NCBI GenBank assembly: GCA_020850995.1
Contig: JADZDP010000026.1
Location: forward strand, 1 to 36,544
DNA from: Deltaproteobacteria bacterium
GTDB lineage: Bacteria > Myxococcota > UBA727 > VGSZ01
Reading direction: 5' to 3'
DNA length: 36,544 nt
A program made the position numbers and the translations under genes. Each line of letters opens with the position of its first letter. Position 1 is the stretch's first letter. The notes beneath the pieces were generated by a model. The model saw only the letters and a program-made list of their open reading frames with translations, made no database searches and had not been told where the DNA came from. Shown here in pieces: positions 27,862-34,237 of this stretch.

Positions 27862-27978
27862 ATGAAGAAGATTGCGTTCAAGTTCCTCGCGGCCCTCTCG
27901 GTGTTTGCCATCCTCGGTGGCGTGGCGCTCACCCAGACCGCCTGCCCCACCGCTGAGGGCGAGGGCGAGGGCGAGTGA
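27862..27978 (+). CDS. Very small lipopeptide (38 aa) with Glu-Gly tail
   Basis: A 38-residue product: MKKIAFKFLAALSVFAILGGVALTQTAC is a signal peptide with a lipobox-like end (QTAC), and the mature part is only CPTAEGEGEGE. It is preceded by the best ribosome-binding sequence in the window (AGGAG, seven bases before ATG 27862) and followed 43 bases later by a strong Rho-independent terminator, so it is expected to be transcribed and translated. It has an anchor plus the Glu-Gly linker seen in the lipoprotein at 10922-11413 but no folded domain. It could be a minimal envelope lipopeptide or a structural linker, or the ORF could serve mainly as a transcript body. Function unknown. Confidence 0.7.
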   Translation: MKKIAFKFLAALSVFAILGGVALTQTACPTAEGEGEGE

Positions 27979-28021
27979 GCTGTTGCGGCCCTAGCAGCCA
28001 AACAGTGAGCTGAACGGAATT

Positions 28022-28046
28022 GGGCGAGCTTCGGCTCGCCCTTTTT
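28022..28046 (+). terminator. Rho-independent terminator after the lipopeptide gene
   Basis: An 8-bp perfect stem, GGGCGAGC (28022-28029) with GCTCGCCC (28034-28041), a TTCG tetraloop and five T residues (28042-28046). It lies 43 bases after the lipopeptide stop. Confidence 0.93.
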
Positions 28047-28129
28047 CGTGGCGCGGCCGCGATGGTGCGGCGCGCATCGACGCAGCGCGCGATCGGCGCC
28101 GGCCCCGGAAGGGGCGGGAGGGCATCGCC

Positions 28130-28414
28130 ATGGGGATCCGCCAATTCATCGGCATCTCGCTGCTGGCCGCCGCGTCTGGCTGCGGCGCGCCCCAAAGCGA
28201 GCAGTGCCGCTCCTACGTCGCCTGCCAACAGGCCTACGACGAGGCCACGGGCATCGCCCCCGTCGACGTCAGCCAGTACCTGGAGGGTGGGGCGTGCTGG
28301 GACGACGCCAACAACGCCGCTCATTGCACGGAAGATTGTGAGCGAGGTCTCGCCTTGCTGGCCGAGGCGGCCGACAGCGAGGGTTTGCTCCTGCCGGCCT
28401 GTCCGGACGGGTAG
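28130..28414 (+). CDS. Small Cys-rich lipoprotein
   Basis: A 94-residue lipoprotein: signal MGIRQFIGISLLAAASGC with lipobox ASGC, then a short acidic domain with six further cysteines (EQCRSYVACQQ, GGACWDD, AHCTEDC, LPACPDG), suited to three disulfides. GGGAGG lies nine bases before ATG 28130. The next gene, a PEGA-domain kinase, begins 21 bases after its stop but appears to have its own promoter. No known family was recognised. It could be a periplasmic sensor for the kinase; this is inference from position only. Confidence 0.75.
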   Translation: MGIRQFIGISLLAAASGCGAPQSEQCRSYVACQQAYDEATGIAPVDVSQYLEGGACWDDANNAAHCTEDCERGLALLAEAADSEGLLLPACPDG

Positions 28415-28422
28415 CGCGACCC

Positions 28423-28428
28423 TATACT
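28423..28428 (+). promoter_or_regulatory. -10 element for leaderless kinase transcript
   Basis: TATACT, one mismatch from TATAAT, ends seven bases before ATG 28436. There is no good -35 hexamer; the segment 17 bases upstream is TGTCCG. Best example of the TANNNT-N5-8-start pattern in this window. Confidence 0.6.
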
Positions 28429-28435
28429 CACCCCC

Positions 28436-30019
28436 ATGGGCGACGCCCCCGACAAGCCGGCGCGGCGCTACCGCGAGCTCGGCGTCCTGGCCGAGGGCGG
28501 CATGGCCGTCATCGCGCAGGGCGTGGCCGACGACGGCGCCAGCGTGGTGGTCAAGCGCGTGCGGCCGCCCTTCTGCTTCGATGCCAGCTACCTGCGCCTG
28601 TTCGACGACGAGGGCGCGGTCCACGCCGTGCTCGACCACCCCTGCATCGTGCGCCTCTTGGATCGCGGGCACGACGACGCGGGGCCCTTCTTGGTGTTCG
28701 AGCACGTGGACGGCACCGACCTCGGCGTGGTGCTCGAGGGTGCGCACGCCGAGGGTCGCGGGCTCGACCTGGAGCTGGTGCTGGCCGTGGCCGTGCCGCT
28801 GTTCGAGGCCTTGGCGGCAGCGCACCAGGCCTGCGGCGCCGATGGGTCGTCCTTGTGTGTGGTGCACCGCGACGTCTCGCCGGGCAACGTGCTCATCGGC
28901 ACCGACGGTTGCGTGAAGCTGGCGGACTTCGGCGTGGCCGCCTCCACACTGAAGACCGAGGCCACCGTGGCGGGCGAGCTCAAGGGCAAGTATGCGTACA
29001 TGGCCCCGGAGCAGACCCGCAGCGAGCGCGTGAGCCCCGCGGCGGACCTGTTCGCGGGCGGCATCGTGCTGTGGGAGTGCCTGTCGGGGCGGCGCCTCTT
29101 CGACGGGCCCACCGACGCCGACGTGGTGCAGGCGGTGCGGCAGCACGAGGCGCCGCGCCTCGACACCCTGCGCCCGGACCTGCCTGCCGCCCTGGTGGAG
29201 CTGGTGGACGCGCTCTTGCGCAAAGATCCCGCAGCGCGACCGGCCTCGGCCACAGCGGTAGTGGACCGGCTGCGCACCATCGCGCTCGAGCGCGGCCTCG
29301 ACGAGGGGCTGGCGCGCCACGCCGCCCGGCTGGCGCGGGCGGCGCCGCGGCGACAGGCGACCCCCCGCGAGCTCGACCAGCGCCGCCGCACCCACCGCGT
29401 GCTCGGCCCCGACGCCGGCGCACTCACGGTGCGCCCCGCGGCGCGCTCGCGCTGGCCCCTGGCGGCTGGCGGCGCGGTCTTGTTGGCGGCCGCCACCGCG
29501 ATCGCGGGGCTCGCGCTGCGCGATCGCGGCGTCAGCGCTGAGCCGCTGCCCGACGAGCCAAGTCCCCGGCCCGGCGCGCACTCCGTGCTACCGACGCCGA
29601 CTGCCGCGCTGGCGCCGATGCCCGCTCCACCGGCCCCCGCGGCGGTGCCGACGCCCGCGAAAGCACTTGACCCGATGCCCGCGCCGAAGACGCGCGTCGC
29701 GGCCCCCGGCCCCGGCGGCGCCGCACGTCCCCCGGCGCCCCGACCTCCCCTGGCGGCTGCCGTGAGCGCGGCCGCCGCGGCAGCGCCCGACCAGGACGTC
29801 GTGGGCTTTGGTCGACTCTCGCTGGCGGCGGAGCCGTGGGCGTCGGTCACCATCGATGGGGTCTTGGTGGCCAAAGAGACGCCGCTCAGGAATTTCTTGA
29901 TCCGCGCGGGCAAGCACGTGGTGATCCTCGAGAACCCGGTGCTTGGAGCCTCGGAGACGCTGGAGATCGAAGTGGCGCCGGGCGCCGAGCTGCGCCGCTC
30001 CGTCAAGCTCGGCCGCTGA
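28436..30019 (+). CDS. Ser/Thr protein kinase with membrane helix and PEGA domain
   Basis: A 527-residue protein. Residues about 10-300 are a Hanks-type kinase: LAEGGMAVIAQG loop, VVVKRVRP, HRDVSPGN (from 144; the Lys of HRDLKPEN is Ser, a variant common in myxobacterial kinases), ADFGVA (Asp164) and MAPEQ. A membrane helix (about 339-361, WPLAAGGAVLLAAATAIAGLAL) is followed by a Pro/Ala-rich stretch and a C-terminal PEGA domain (about 457-527, GFGRLSLAAEPWASVTIDGV), which would be extracytoplasmic. It starts at ATG 28436 with the TATACT promoter directly upstream. The small-RNA unit lies just after its stop codon. Confidence 0.92.
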   Translation: MGDAPDKPARRYRELGVLAEGGMAVIAQGVADDGASVVVKRVRPPFCFDASYLRLFDDEGAVHAVLDHPCIVRLLDRGHDDAGPFLVFEHVDGTDLGVVLEGAHAEGRGLDLELVLAVAVPLFEALAAAHQACGADGSSLCVVHRDVSPGNVLIGTDGCVKLADFGVAASTLKTEATVAGELKGKYAYMAPEQTRSERVSPAADLFAGGIVLWECLSGRRLFDGPTDADVVQAVRQHEAPRLDTLRPDLPAALVELVDALLRKDPAARPASATAVVDRLRTIALERGLDEGLARHAARLARAAPRRQATPRELDQRRRTHRVLGPDAGALTVRPAARSRWPLAAGGAVLLAAATAIAGLALRDRGVSAEPLPDEPSPRPGAHSVLPTPTAALAPMPAPPAPAAVPTPAKALDPMPAPKTRVAAPGPGGAARPPAPRPPLAAAVSAAAAAAPDQDVVGFGRLSLAAEPWASVTIDGVLVAKETPLRNFLIRAGKHVVILENPVLGASETLEIEVAPGAELRRSVKLGR

Positions 30020-30032
30020 GGCGCGAGGCGCC

Positions 30033-30096
30033 TGCGCGATTTGCGCACCGCTGCGCACGGCTGCGCAAACTGCGCAGCGCCACGAGGGATTGCGCA
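30033..30096. promoter_or_regulatory. Helically phased array of six TGCGCR sites, candidate enhancer
   Basis: TGCGCA occurs at 30042-30047, 30052-30057, 30062-30067, 30071-30076 and 30091-30096, with an imperfect TGCGCG at 30033-30038. The start-to-start steps are 9, 10, 10, 9 and 20 bases, about one or two turns of the helix. Each TGCGCA is itself palindromic. The array lies about 70-130 bases upstream of the predicted sigma-54 start at 30165, the usual position of enhancer sites for NtrC-type activators. This is inference; no activator gene lies in the window. Confidence 0.6.
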
Positions 30097-30137
30097 AGCG
30101 GCGAGGCCCGCGATCGCGTCCAGACGCCACCTTGGTC

Positions 30138-30155
30138 TTGGCATCCCGCCTGCAA
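30138..30155 (+). promoter_or_regulatory. Sigma-54 (-24/-12) promoter
   Basis: TTGGCA (30138-30143), seven bases, then TGCAA (30151-30155). Aligned with YTGGCACG-N4-TTGCW, the invariant GG and GC are separated by the required 10 bases. Deviations are T and C in place of CG after TGGCA, and C for the first T of TTGC. The start 12 bases after the -12 C falls at about 30165, exactly where the first RNA hairpin begins. Confidence 0.65.
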
Positions 30156-30164
30156 TCACTGCAC

Positions 30165-30243
30165 ACGTCGAAGGCGGCACCCACCCCCGTCCTCCCCCAA
30201 CGCCCCTTCGACGCGCGAGGCTCATGCCTCGCGCGTTTTTTTT
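30165..30243 (+). ncRNA. Putative sigma-54-driven small RNA with C-rich anti-Shine-Dalgarno loop
   Basis: A predicted transcript of about 79 nt from the sigma-54 start to the end of the T tract. Hairpin 1: CGUCGAAGG (30166-30174) pairs with CCUUCGACG (30205-30213), continuing after one bulged C as GGC/GCC; its loop (30179-30201) is C-rich and single-stranded, with CCUCCCCC at its centre, complementary to purine-rich ribosome-binding sites. Hairpin 2 is the terminator. No ORF of any merit lies in it. C-rich loops that mask Shine-Dalgarno sequences are known in alphaproteobacterial small RNAs; in myxobacteria the Pxr small RNA is genetically linked to sigma-54 regulation, but I cannot claim homology. 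Confidence 0.7.
30211..30243 (+). terminator. Strong Rho-independent terminator of the small RNA
   Basis: An 11-bp perfect stem, ACGCGCGAGGC (30211-30221) with GCCTCGCGCGT (30226-30236), loop TCAT, and eight T residues (30236-30243). The strongest terminator in the window. It is 191 bases after the kinase stop and 74 before the next gene. Its first bases compete with the base of hairpin 1. Confidence 0.93.
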
Positions 30244-30317
30244 CGGGGTCTGCATGTGCGGTGGAAACACGGGACACCCGATCCCGGGCCGGGCGCGGCG
30301 TCGTATGGCGTCGCGGC

Positions 30318-31979
30318 ATGACCCCCCGGGACGACCTTTCCGCGCGCATGGCGCGCCCGCAGCGCCACCGCCTGTTGCAGGGCTTCCCGGCGGTGCCAAC
30401 CATGGTGCCCGCCGCCCCCGATGACGAGGAGGATGCGGGCCTCGACACCAGAGATCGCCACTGGGGAAACGAGAACGTTACGCGCGGGCTCGACGGCGCG
30501 CTCGTCGACGGCCGCTTCGCGGTGGCGCGCACGGGCTTGGCGAAGGCGCCTTTGGAGCTGCGCCTCATGGGTGACGAGCCCGAGGACCAGGCGTGGCTCG
30601 AGCGCGCCCGCGAGGATCAGGCGAAGGAGCGCGCGCGTTGGCAGCGCATCGTGGCGCGCGGCGATCGCAGCGCGCCGGCGCTCTTCGACGTCGACGGCAC
30701 GCGCGAGCTCCTCGTGGGCGTGCTGCCGCACACGCAGTGCGTGCCGCGCAGGCCGAGCTGCGGCTTCTGCACCTTCCCCTACGACCAAGCCGACCCGCTC
30801 AGGCGCCGCGGCATGGTGCGCGGCGCGTTGCGCGACCTGCGCGCGCTCACGCGCGAGGGGCCGCTGGCGGGCCGCCAGGTGCACGCCATCTACCTCGGGG
30901 GCGGCACCGCGAACCTGGCGCCGCCAGAGGAGATCGGCTGGGTGGTGCAGGCGCTCGGTGAGCACCTGCGCATCGCCGACGCCGAGCTGACCCTCGAGGG
31001 CACGCCACACCTGTTCGAGGGGCTGTTCTGGTCGCACCTGAAGGCCTTGGCCAAGCTGCCCGTGGGCCAGCGGCGCATCAGCATGGGCCTGCAGACCTTC
31101 GACGAGGGGCTCTTGCGCCTCATGGGCAGGGAGCGCTTCGGCGACGCCGCGCTCGTGAAGAAGCTCGCCAAGCGCTGTCGCGCGCTGGGGCTTGCGTGCT
31201 CCGGCGACCTCTTGTTCAACCTGCCGGGCCAGTCGCTCTCGCAGATGGAGCGCGACGTCGACACGGCGGTGGCGGCGGGGCTCGATCAGATCTGCCTCTA
31301 CCACCTGGTGCTCTACCCGGGCCTCGGCACGCCGTGGTCGCAGGACCCCGCGCTGGTGGCCGCCGTGCCAAACAACGAGGCCGCGTGCGAGCACTGGCTG
31401 CGCCTGCGCGAGCGCCTGTTGTCCGCCGGCTACACGCAGTCGACGCTGACCAACTTCGAGCGCGCCGACGTGGGCGAGAAGCGCTTCCGCTACGAGGTGG
31501 CGAGCTTCTCGGTGGAGCGCACCGATGGCCTCGGCGTTGGTCCTTTGAGCCTCAGCACCTTCGTCAACCCAGCGCAGGGCCGCGGGCTCAAGCTCTTGCG
31601 CAGGAAGGACCTGGGCTTCCCGCCGTGGTCCGGCGGCGACCTCATGTACCAGTACGACGCGCAGGGGCTGCGCCTGTTGTTCCTCACCCGCGGCCTGGCG
31701 AAGACGCGGGTGGAGCGCGCCGTCTATCGCCGGCTCTTTGGGACCGAGCTCAAAGACGATCTGGGCGCGGCGCTGCCCGCGGTGCTTCACGCGGGCCTGG
31801 TCACCGTCGACGACGAGGCACTGGCGCTCACGCCCACGGGGATGTTCTACGCCGACGCGGTGGTGTCGCTGTTCGCGCAGACGGCGCGCGCGGTCGACGG
31901 GAGCGCGGGTGGCGGCGTGCACACCCGCGATCTCTTGCGCGAGCTGCCCCACAGCGGCGATTACACCGGCATGGGGTGA
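30318..31979 (+). CDS. HemN/HemW-like radical SAM protein with CX6CX2C motif
   Basis: A 553-residue protein. The middle and C-terminal parts match coproporphyrinogen III dehydrogenase/HemW-type radical SAM enzymes: AIYLGGGTANLAPPEEIGW, RRISMGLQTFDEGLLRLMGR, DLLFNLPGQSLSQMERDV, QICLYHLVLYPGLGTPW and a HemN-like C-terminal domain. The cluster motif is unusual: Cys141-VPRRPS-Cys148-GF-Cys151 (CX6CX2C) instead of the normal CX3CX2C; the DNA reads cleanly with no sign of frameshift. The N-terminal 120 residues are charged and unassigned. ATG 30318 is preceded by TATGGC eight bases upstream; ATG 30348 is an alternative. A role in haem synthesis, haem insertion or another radical reaction cannot be decided. 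Confidence 0.8.
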   Translation: MTPRDDLSARMARPQRHRLLQGFPAVPTMVPAAPDDEEDAGLDTRDRHWGNENVTRGLDGALVDGRFAVARTGLAKAPLELRLMGDEPEDQAWLERAREDQAKERARWQRIVARGDRSAPALFDVDGTRELLVGVLPHTQCVPRRPSCGFCTFPYDQADPLRRRGMVRGALRDLRALTREGPLAGRQVHAIYLGGGTANLAPPEEIGWVVQALGEHLRIADAELTLEGTPHLFEGLFWSHLKALAKLPVGQRRISMGLQTFDEGLLRLMGRERFGDAALVKKLAKRCRALGLACSGDLLFNLPGQSLSQMERDVDTAVAAGLDQICLYHLVLYPGLGTPWSQDPALVAAVPNNEAACEHWLRLRERLLSAGYTQSTLTNFERADVGEKRFRYEVASFSVERTDGLGVGPLSLSTFVNPAQGRGLKLLRRKDLGFPPWSGGDLMYQYDAQGLRLLFLTRGLAKTRVERAVYRRLFGTELKDDLGAALPAVLHAGLVTVDDEALALTPTGMFYADAVVSLFAQTARAVDGSAGGGVHTRDLLRELPHSGDYTGMG

Positions 31980-32047
31980 GCTCATCCGATCGCCAACGGC
32001 GCCGGTCGCGCCCTTCCCTTTTGCCCAGCCATCGCCCATGAGGCGGC

Positions 32048-33271
32048 ATGCCCGAAGGGCTGCGCCTCGAGCTTGATCCGCGTCAGATCGTGCTGCGCGA
32101 CCTGCCGGTGCGCCAGCGCCTGCGCGCGGCGTGGCGCGTGACGCTGGCGCGCCTGCTACCGCTCGGCGGCGCCTCCGATGGCAACGACGTCACGCTCTTC
32201 TTCGACGGCGACAGTGCCTACGACGCCATGCTGGGCGCCATCGCCGCGGCCACGCAGCGGGTCTGGCTCGAGACCTACATCTTCGAGCCCGATCGCGCGG
32301 GCCGCGCCTTCCTCAACGCGCTTGCCGCGGCCGCCCGCCGCGGCGTCGACGTGCTGCTGCTCTACGACGTGGTGGGCTCGCCACACCTGAGTGACGAGGT
32401 GCTGCGACCGCTCAAGGAGGCCGGCGCCGAGGTGGTGGCCTTCAACCCGCTGTGGCGCGGGCGCATCGGCGCGCGGCGGCCACTGCCCTTCTTGCACCGC
32501 GACCACCGCAAGATCCTGGTCGCCGACGACGCGGGCTTCTGCGGCGGTATGAACATCGCCGAGGACTACGCTGGGCCCAAGCACGGCAACGGCCGCTTCC
32601 GCGACACGCACGCGGGCCTGCTCGGGCCTTGCGTGGCCGACCTGGCCGACATCCTGCGCGCGTCGGTGCGCACGGCCGGCGGGCCGCGCTTGCCCGCGGT
32701 GCCGGCGCCGCCGCCCCAGCAGGGCGGCGTGTTCTTGCAGGTCCTCGGCAGCGACGTGCGCCGCCGGCGCCGCCACATCCAGCGCGCGCTCTTTCACACC
32801 GTGCGACGCGCGGTCAGCACCTGCTTCCTCACCACGCCCTACTTCGTGCCGCCGCCGCGCTTGGTGCGCGCGCTGGTGCATGCGCGGCGCCGCGGCGTCG
32901 ATGTGCGCGTGCTCACCGCCGGCGTCTCCGACGTGCCCATGGTGGCGGCGGCGGCGCGCCACCTGTACGGCAAGCTGCTCCGCGCCGGCGTGCGCATCTT
33001 CGAGATGAGCGGCAAGACCTTGCACGCCAAGACCGCCACTATCGACGGGCTCTACGCGTCCGTGGGCTCGTTCAACCTCGACCGCTGGAGCTTCGGCAGG
33101 AACCTCGAGGTCAGCTTCGCGGCCGTGGGGGCCGGGTTGGCGCAGAGCCTCGAGCAGCGCATGACGGAAGACCTGGCGCTCTCGCGCGAGGTGCAGCCCG
33201 ACGAGCACGAGGCGCGCGGCCTGTGGCAGCGCATCGTGTGCTTCGTTGCCTATCAGCTCATGCGCCTGTGA
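32048..33271 (+). CDS. Cardiolipin synthase-type phospholipase D (ClsB-like)
   Basis: A 407-residue protein with two HKD motifs: HRKILVADDAGFCGGMNIAEDY and HAKTATIDGLYASVGSFNLDRWSF, the pattern of PLD-superfamily cardiolipin synthases. Two-lobe structure: VWLETYIFEPDRAGRAFLNALAAAARRGVDVLLLYD opens the first lobe and VSTCFLTTPYFVPPPRLVRAL the second. It lacks the N-terminal membrane helices of ClsA and matches ClsB in length, so it is probably a peripheral membrane enzyme joining phosphatidylglycerol or related lipids. ATG 32048 has no clear Shine-Dalgarno sequence; an ATG ten bases upstream is out of frame. It converges with the amidohydrolase-like gene (3 bases between stops). Confidence 0.9.
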   Translation: MPEGLRLELDPRQIVLRDLPVRQRLRAAWRVTLARLLPLGGASDGNDVTLFFDGDSAYDAMLGAIAAATQRVWLETYIFEPDRAGRAFLNALAAAARRGVDVLLLYDVVGSPHLSDEVLRPLKEAGAEVVAFNPLWRGRIGARRPLPFLHRDHRKILVADDAGFCGGMNIAEDYAGPKHGNGRFRDTHAGLLGPCVADLADILRASVRTAGGPRLPAVPAPPPQQGGVFLQVLGSDVRRRRRHIQRALFHTVRRAVSTCFLTTPYFVPPPRLVRALVHARRRGVDVRVLTAGVSDVPMVAAAARHLYGKLLRAGVRIFEMSGKTLHAKTATIDGLYASVGSFNLDRWSFGRNLEVSFAAVGAGLAQSLEQRMTEDLALSREVQPDEHEARGLWQRIVCFVAYQLMRL

Positions 33272-33274
33272 CGC

Positions 33275-34156
33275 TCACAGGCCGAGCAGCTTGGCCGCGT
33301 TGGCGTACTCGATGAGGCTCTGCTCTCCCTCGGTGAGGCCGAGCAGCTCGGTGGCGTCGAGGGCCTGCGCGGTGCTGTCGTGCGGGTAGTCGGAGCCGAA
33401 CAGCACGCGGTCGGGGAACAAGCGGATGACCCACTGCAGGTCCTCGACGATGGGGGAGCGCGCGAACAGCGTGGGCAGCGCCGACAGGTCGAGGAACAGG
33501 TTGTCGGCCCAGCCCGGGCGCCGGCGCAGCGACGAGATGACGGCCGTGTCGAGGAAGCGCGTCAGCGCCATGTGGCCCACCACGATGCGCGTGCGCGGCG
33601 CGCGGCTGGCGAGCTCGACGATGCGGCCGAAGGCGCCGAGGTCCCCGATAGATCCGCTCTCGACCAGCACCATCATGCCGCGGTCGCCGGCGCGCGTGAC
33701 GACGTCGAGCACGCGGGGGTCGGCGAGATCGAAGCGCTGCGCGGCGCCGTCGAGGGCGAGCAAGCGCGCGCCCGCCGCGGCGCTGCGATCGATCTCTTCG
33801 AGCGCGGCGGGGCCGTCGTAGGGGTGCACGGAGACGCACGCGAGCACCTTGGCCTCGCGCCGCTGCAGGTCGAGCACGCGATCGTTGAGCGCGCGCGCGT
33901 TGGCGATGCCGGCGGGTGCGATCACCAACGCCGCGACCTTGACGATGCGCGGGTTGGCGGCGTTCTTGAGGAAGCTCTCCTCGTCGTTCGGGTCGTAGGC
34001 GGCGCGCAGGTCGACCACGGGCCCGCCGTAGCGCTCGACCTTCTTGTCGCGCTTGGTCTTCTCCGGTCCAGCACAAGCGGTCGGCACGAGCGTGAGCGCC
34101 ACCAGCGCGACAACCACGAGACGCGCCGGGTACGACAAGGGGCGGGCGTAGGGCAT
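33275..34156 (-). CDS. Amidohydrolase-like lipoprotein lacking the metal-binding HxH motif
   Basis: A 293-residue predicted lipoprotein (signal LVVVALVALTLVPTAC; lipobox PTAC). The rest resembles the amidohydrolase-2 TIM-barrel family: VLACVSVHPYDG, LLALDGAAQRFDLADPRVLDVV, TRIVVGHMALTRF, NLFLDLSALPTLF and RVLFGSDYPHD. The first strand, where active members have HxH, reads VVDLRAAYD, so two metal ligands are missing, while later His and Asp ligands (in VGHMA and GSDYP) remain. It may be a non-catalytic binding protein or use an altered site. ATG 34156 is preceded by TAGATC six bases upstream. It is divergent from the barrel protein (81 bases). Confidence 0.8.
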   Translation of the reverse strand: MPYARPLSYPARLVVVALVALTLVPTACAGPEKTKRDKKVERYGGPVVDLRAAYDPNDEESFLKNAANPRIVKVAALVIAPAGIANARALNDRVLDLQRREAKVLACVSVHPYDGPAALEEIDRSAAAGARLLALDGAAQRFDLADPRVLDVVTRAGDRGMMVLVESGSIGDLGAFGRIVELASRAPRTRIVVGHMALTRFLDTAVISSLRRRPGWADNLFLDLSALPTLFARSPIVEDLQWVIRLFPDRVLFGSDYPHDSTAQALDATELLGLTEGEQSLIEYANAAKLLGL

Positions 34157-34237
34157 GGGCGCGATCTAGCAGGGCGCAGGCGCGCAGGGAACTTACAGCG
34201 CTTGCCCTGGCGGCGCCTTCCGTCGGAACGTTTGCCC

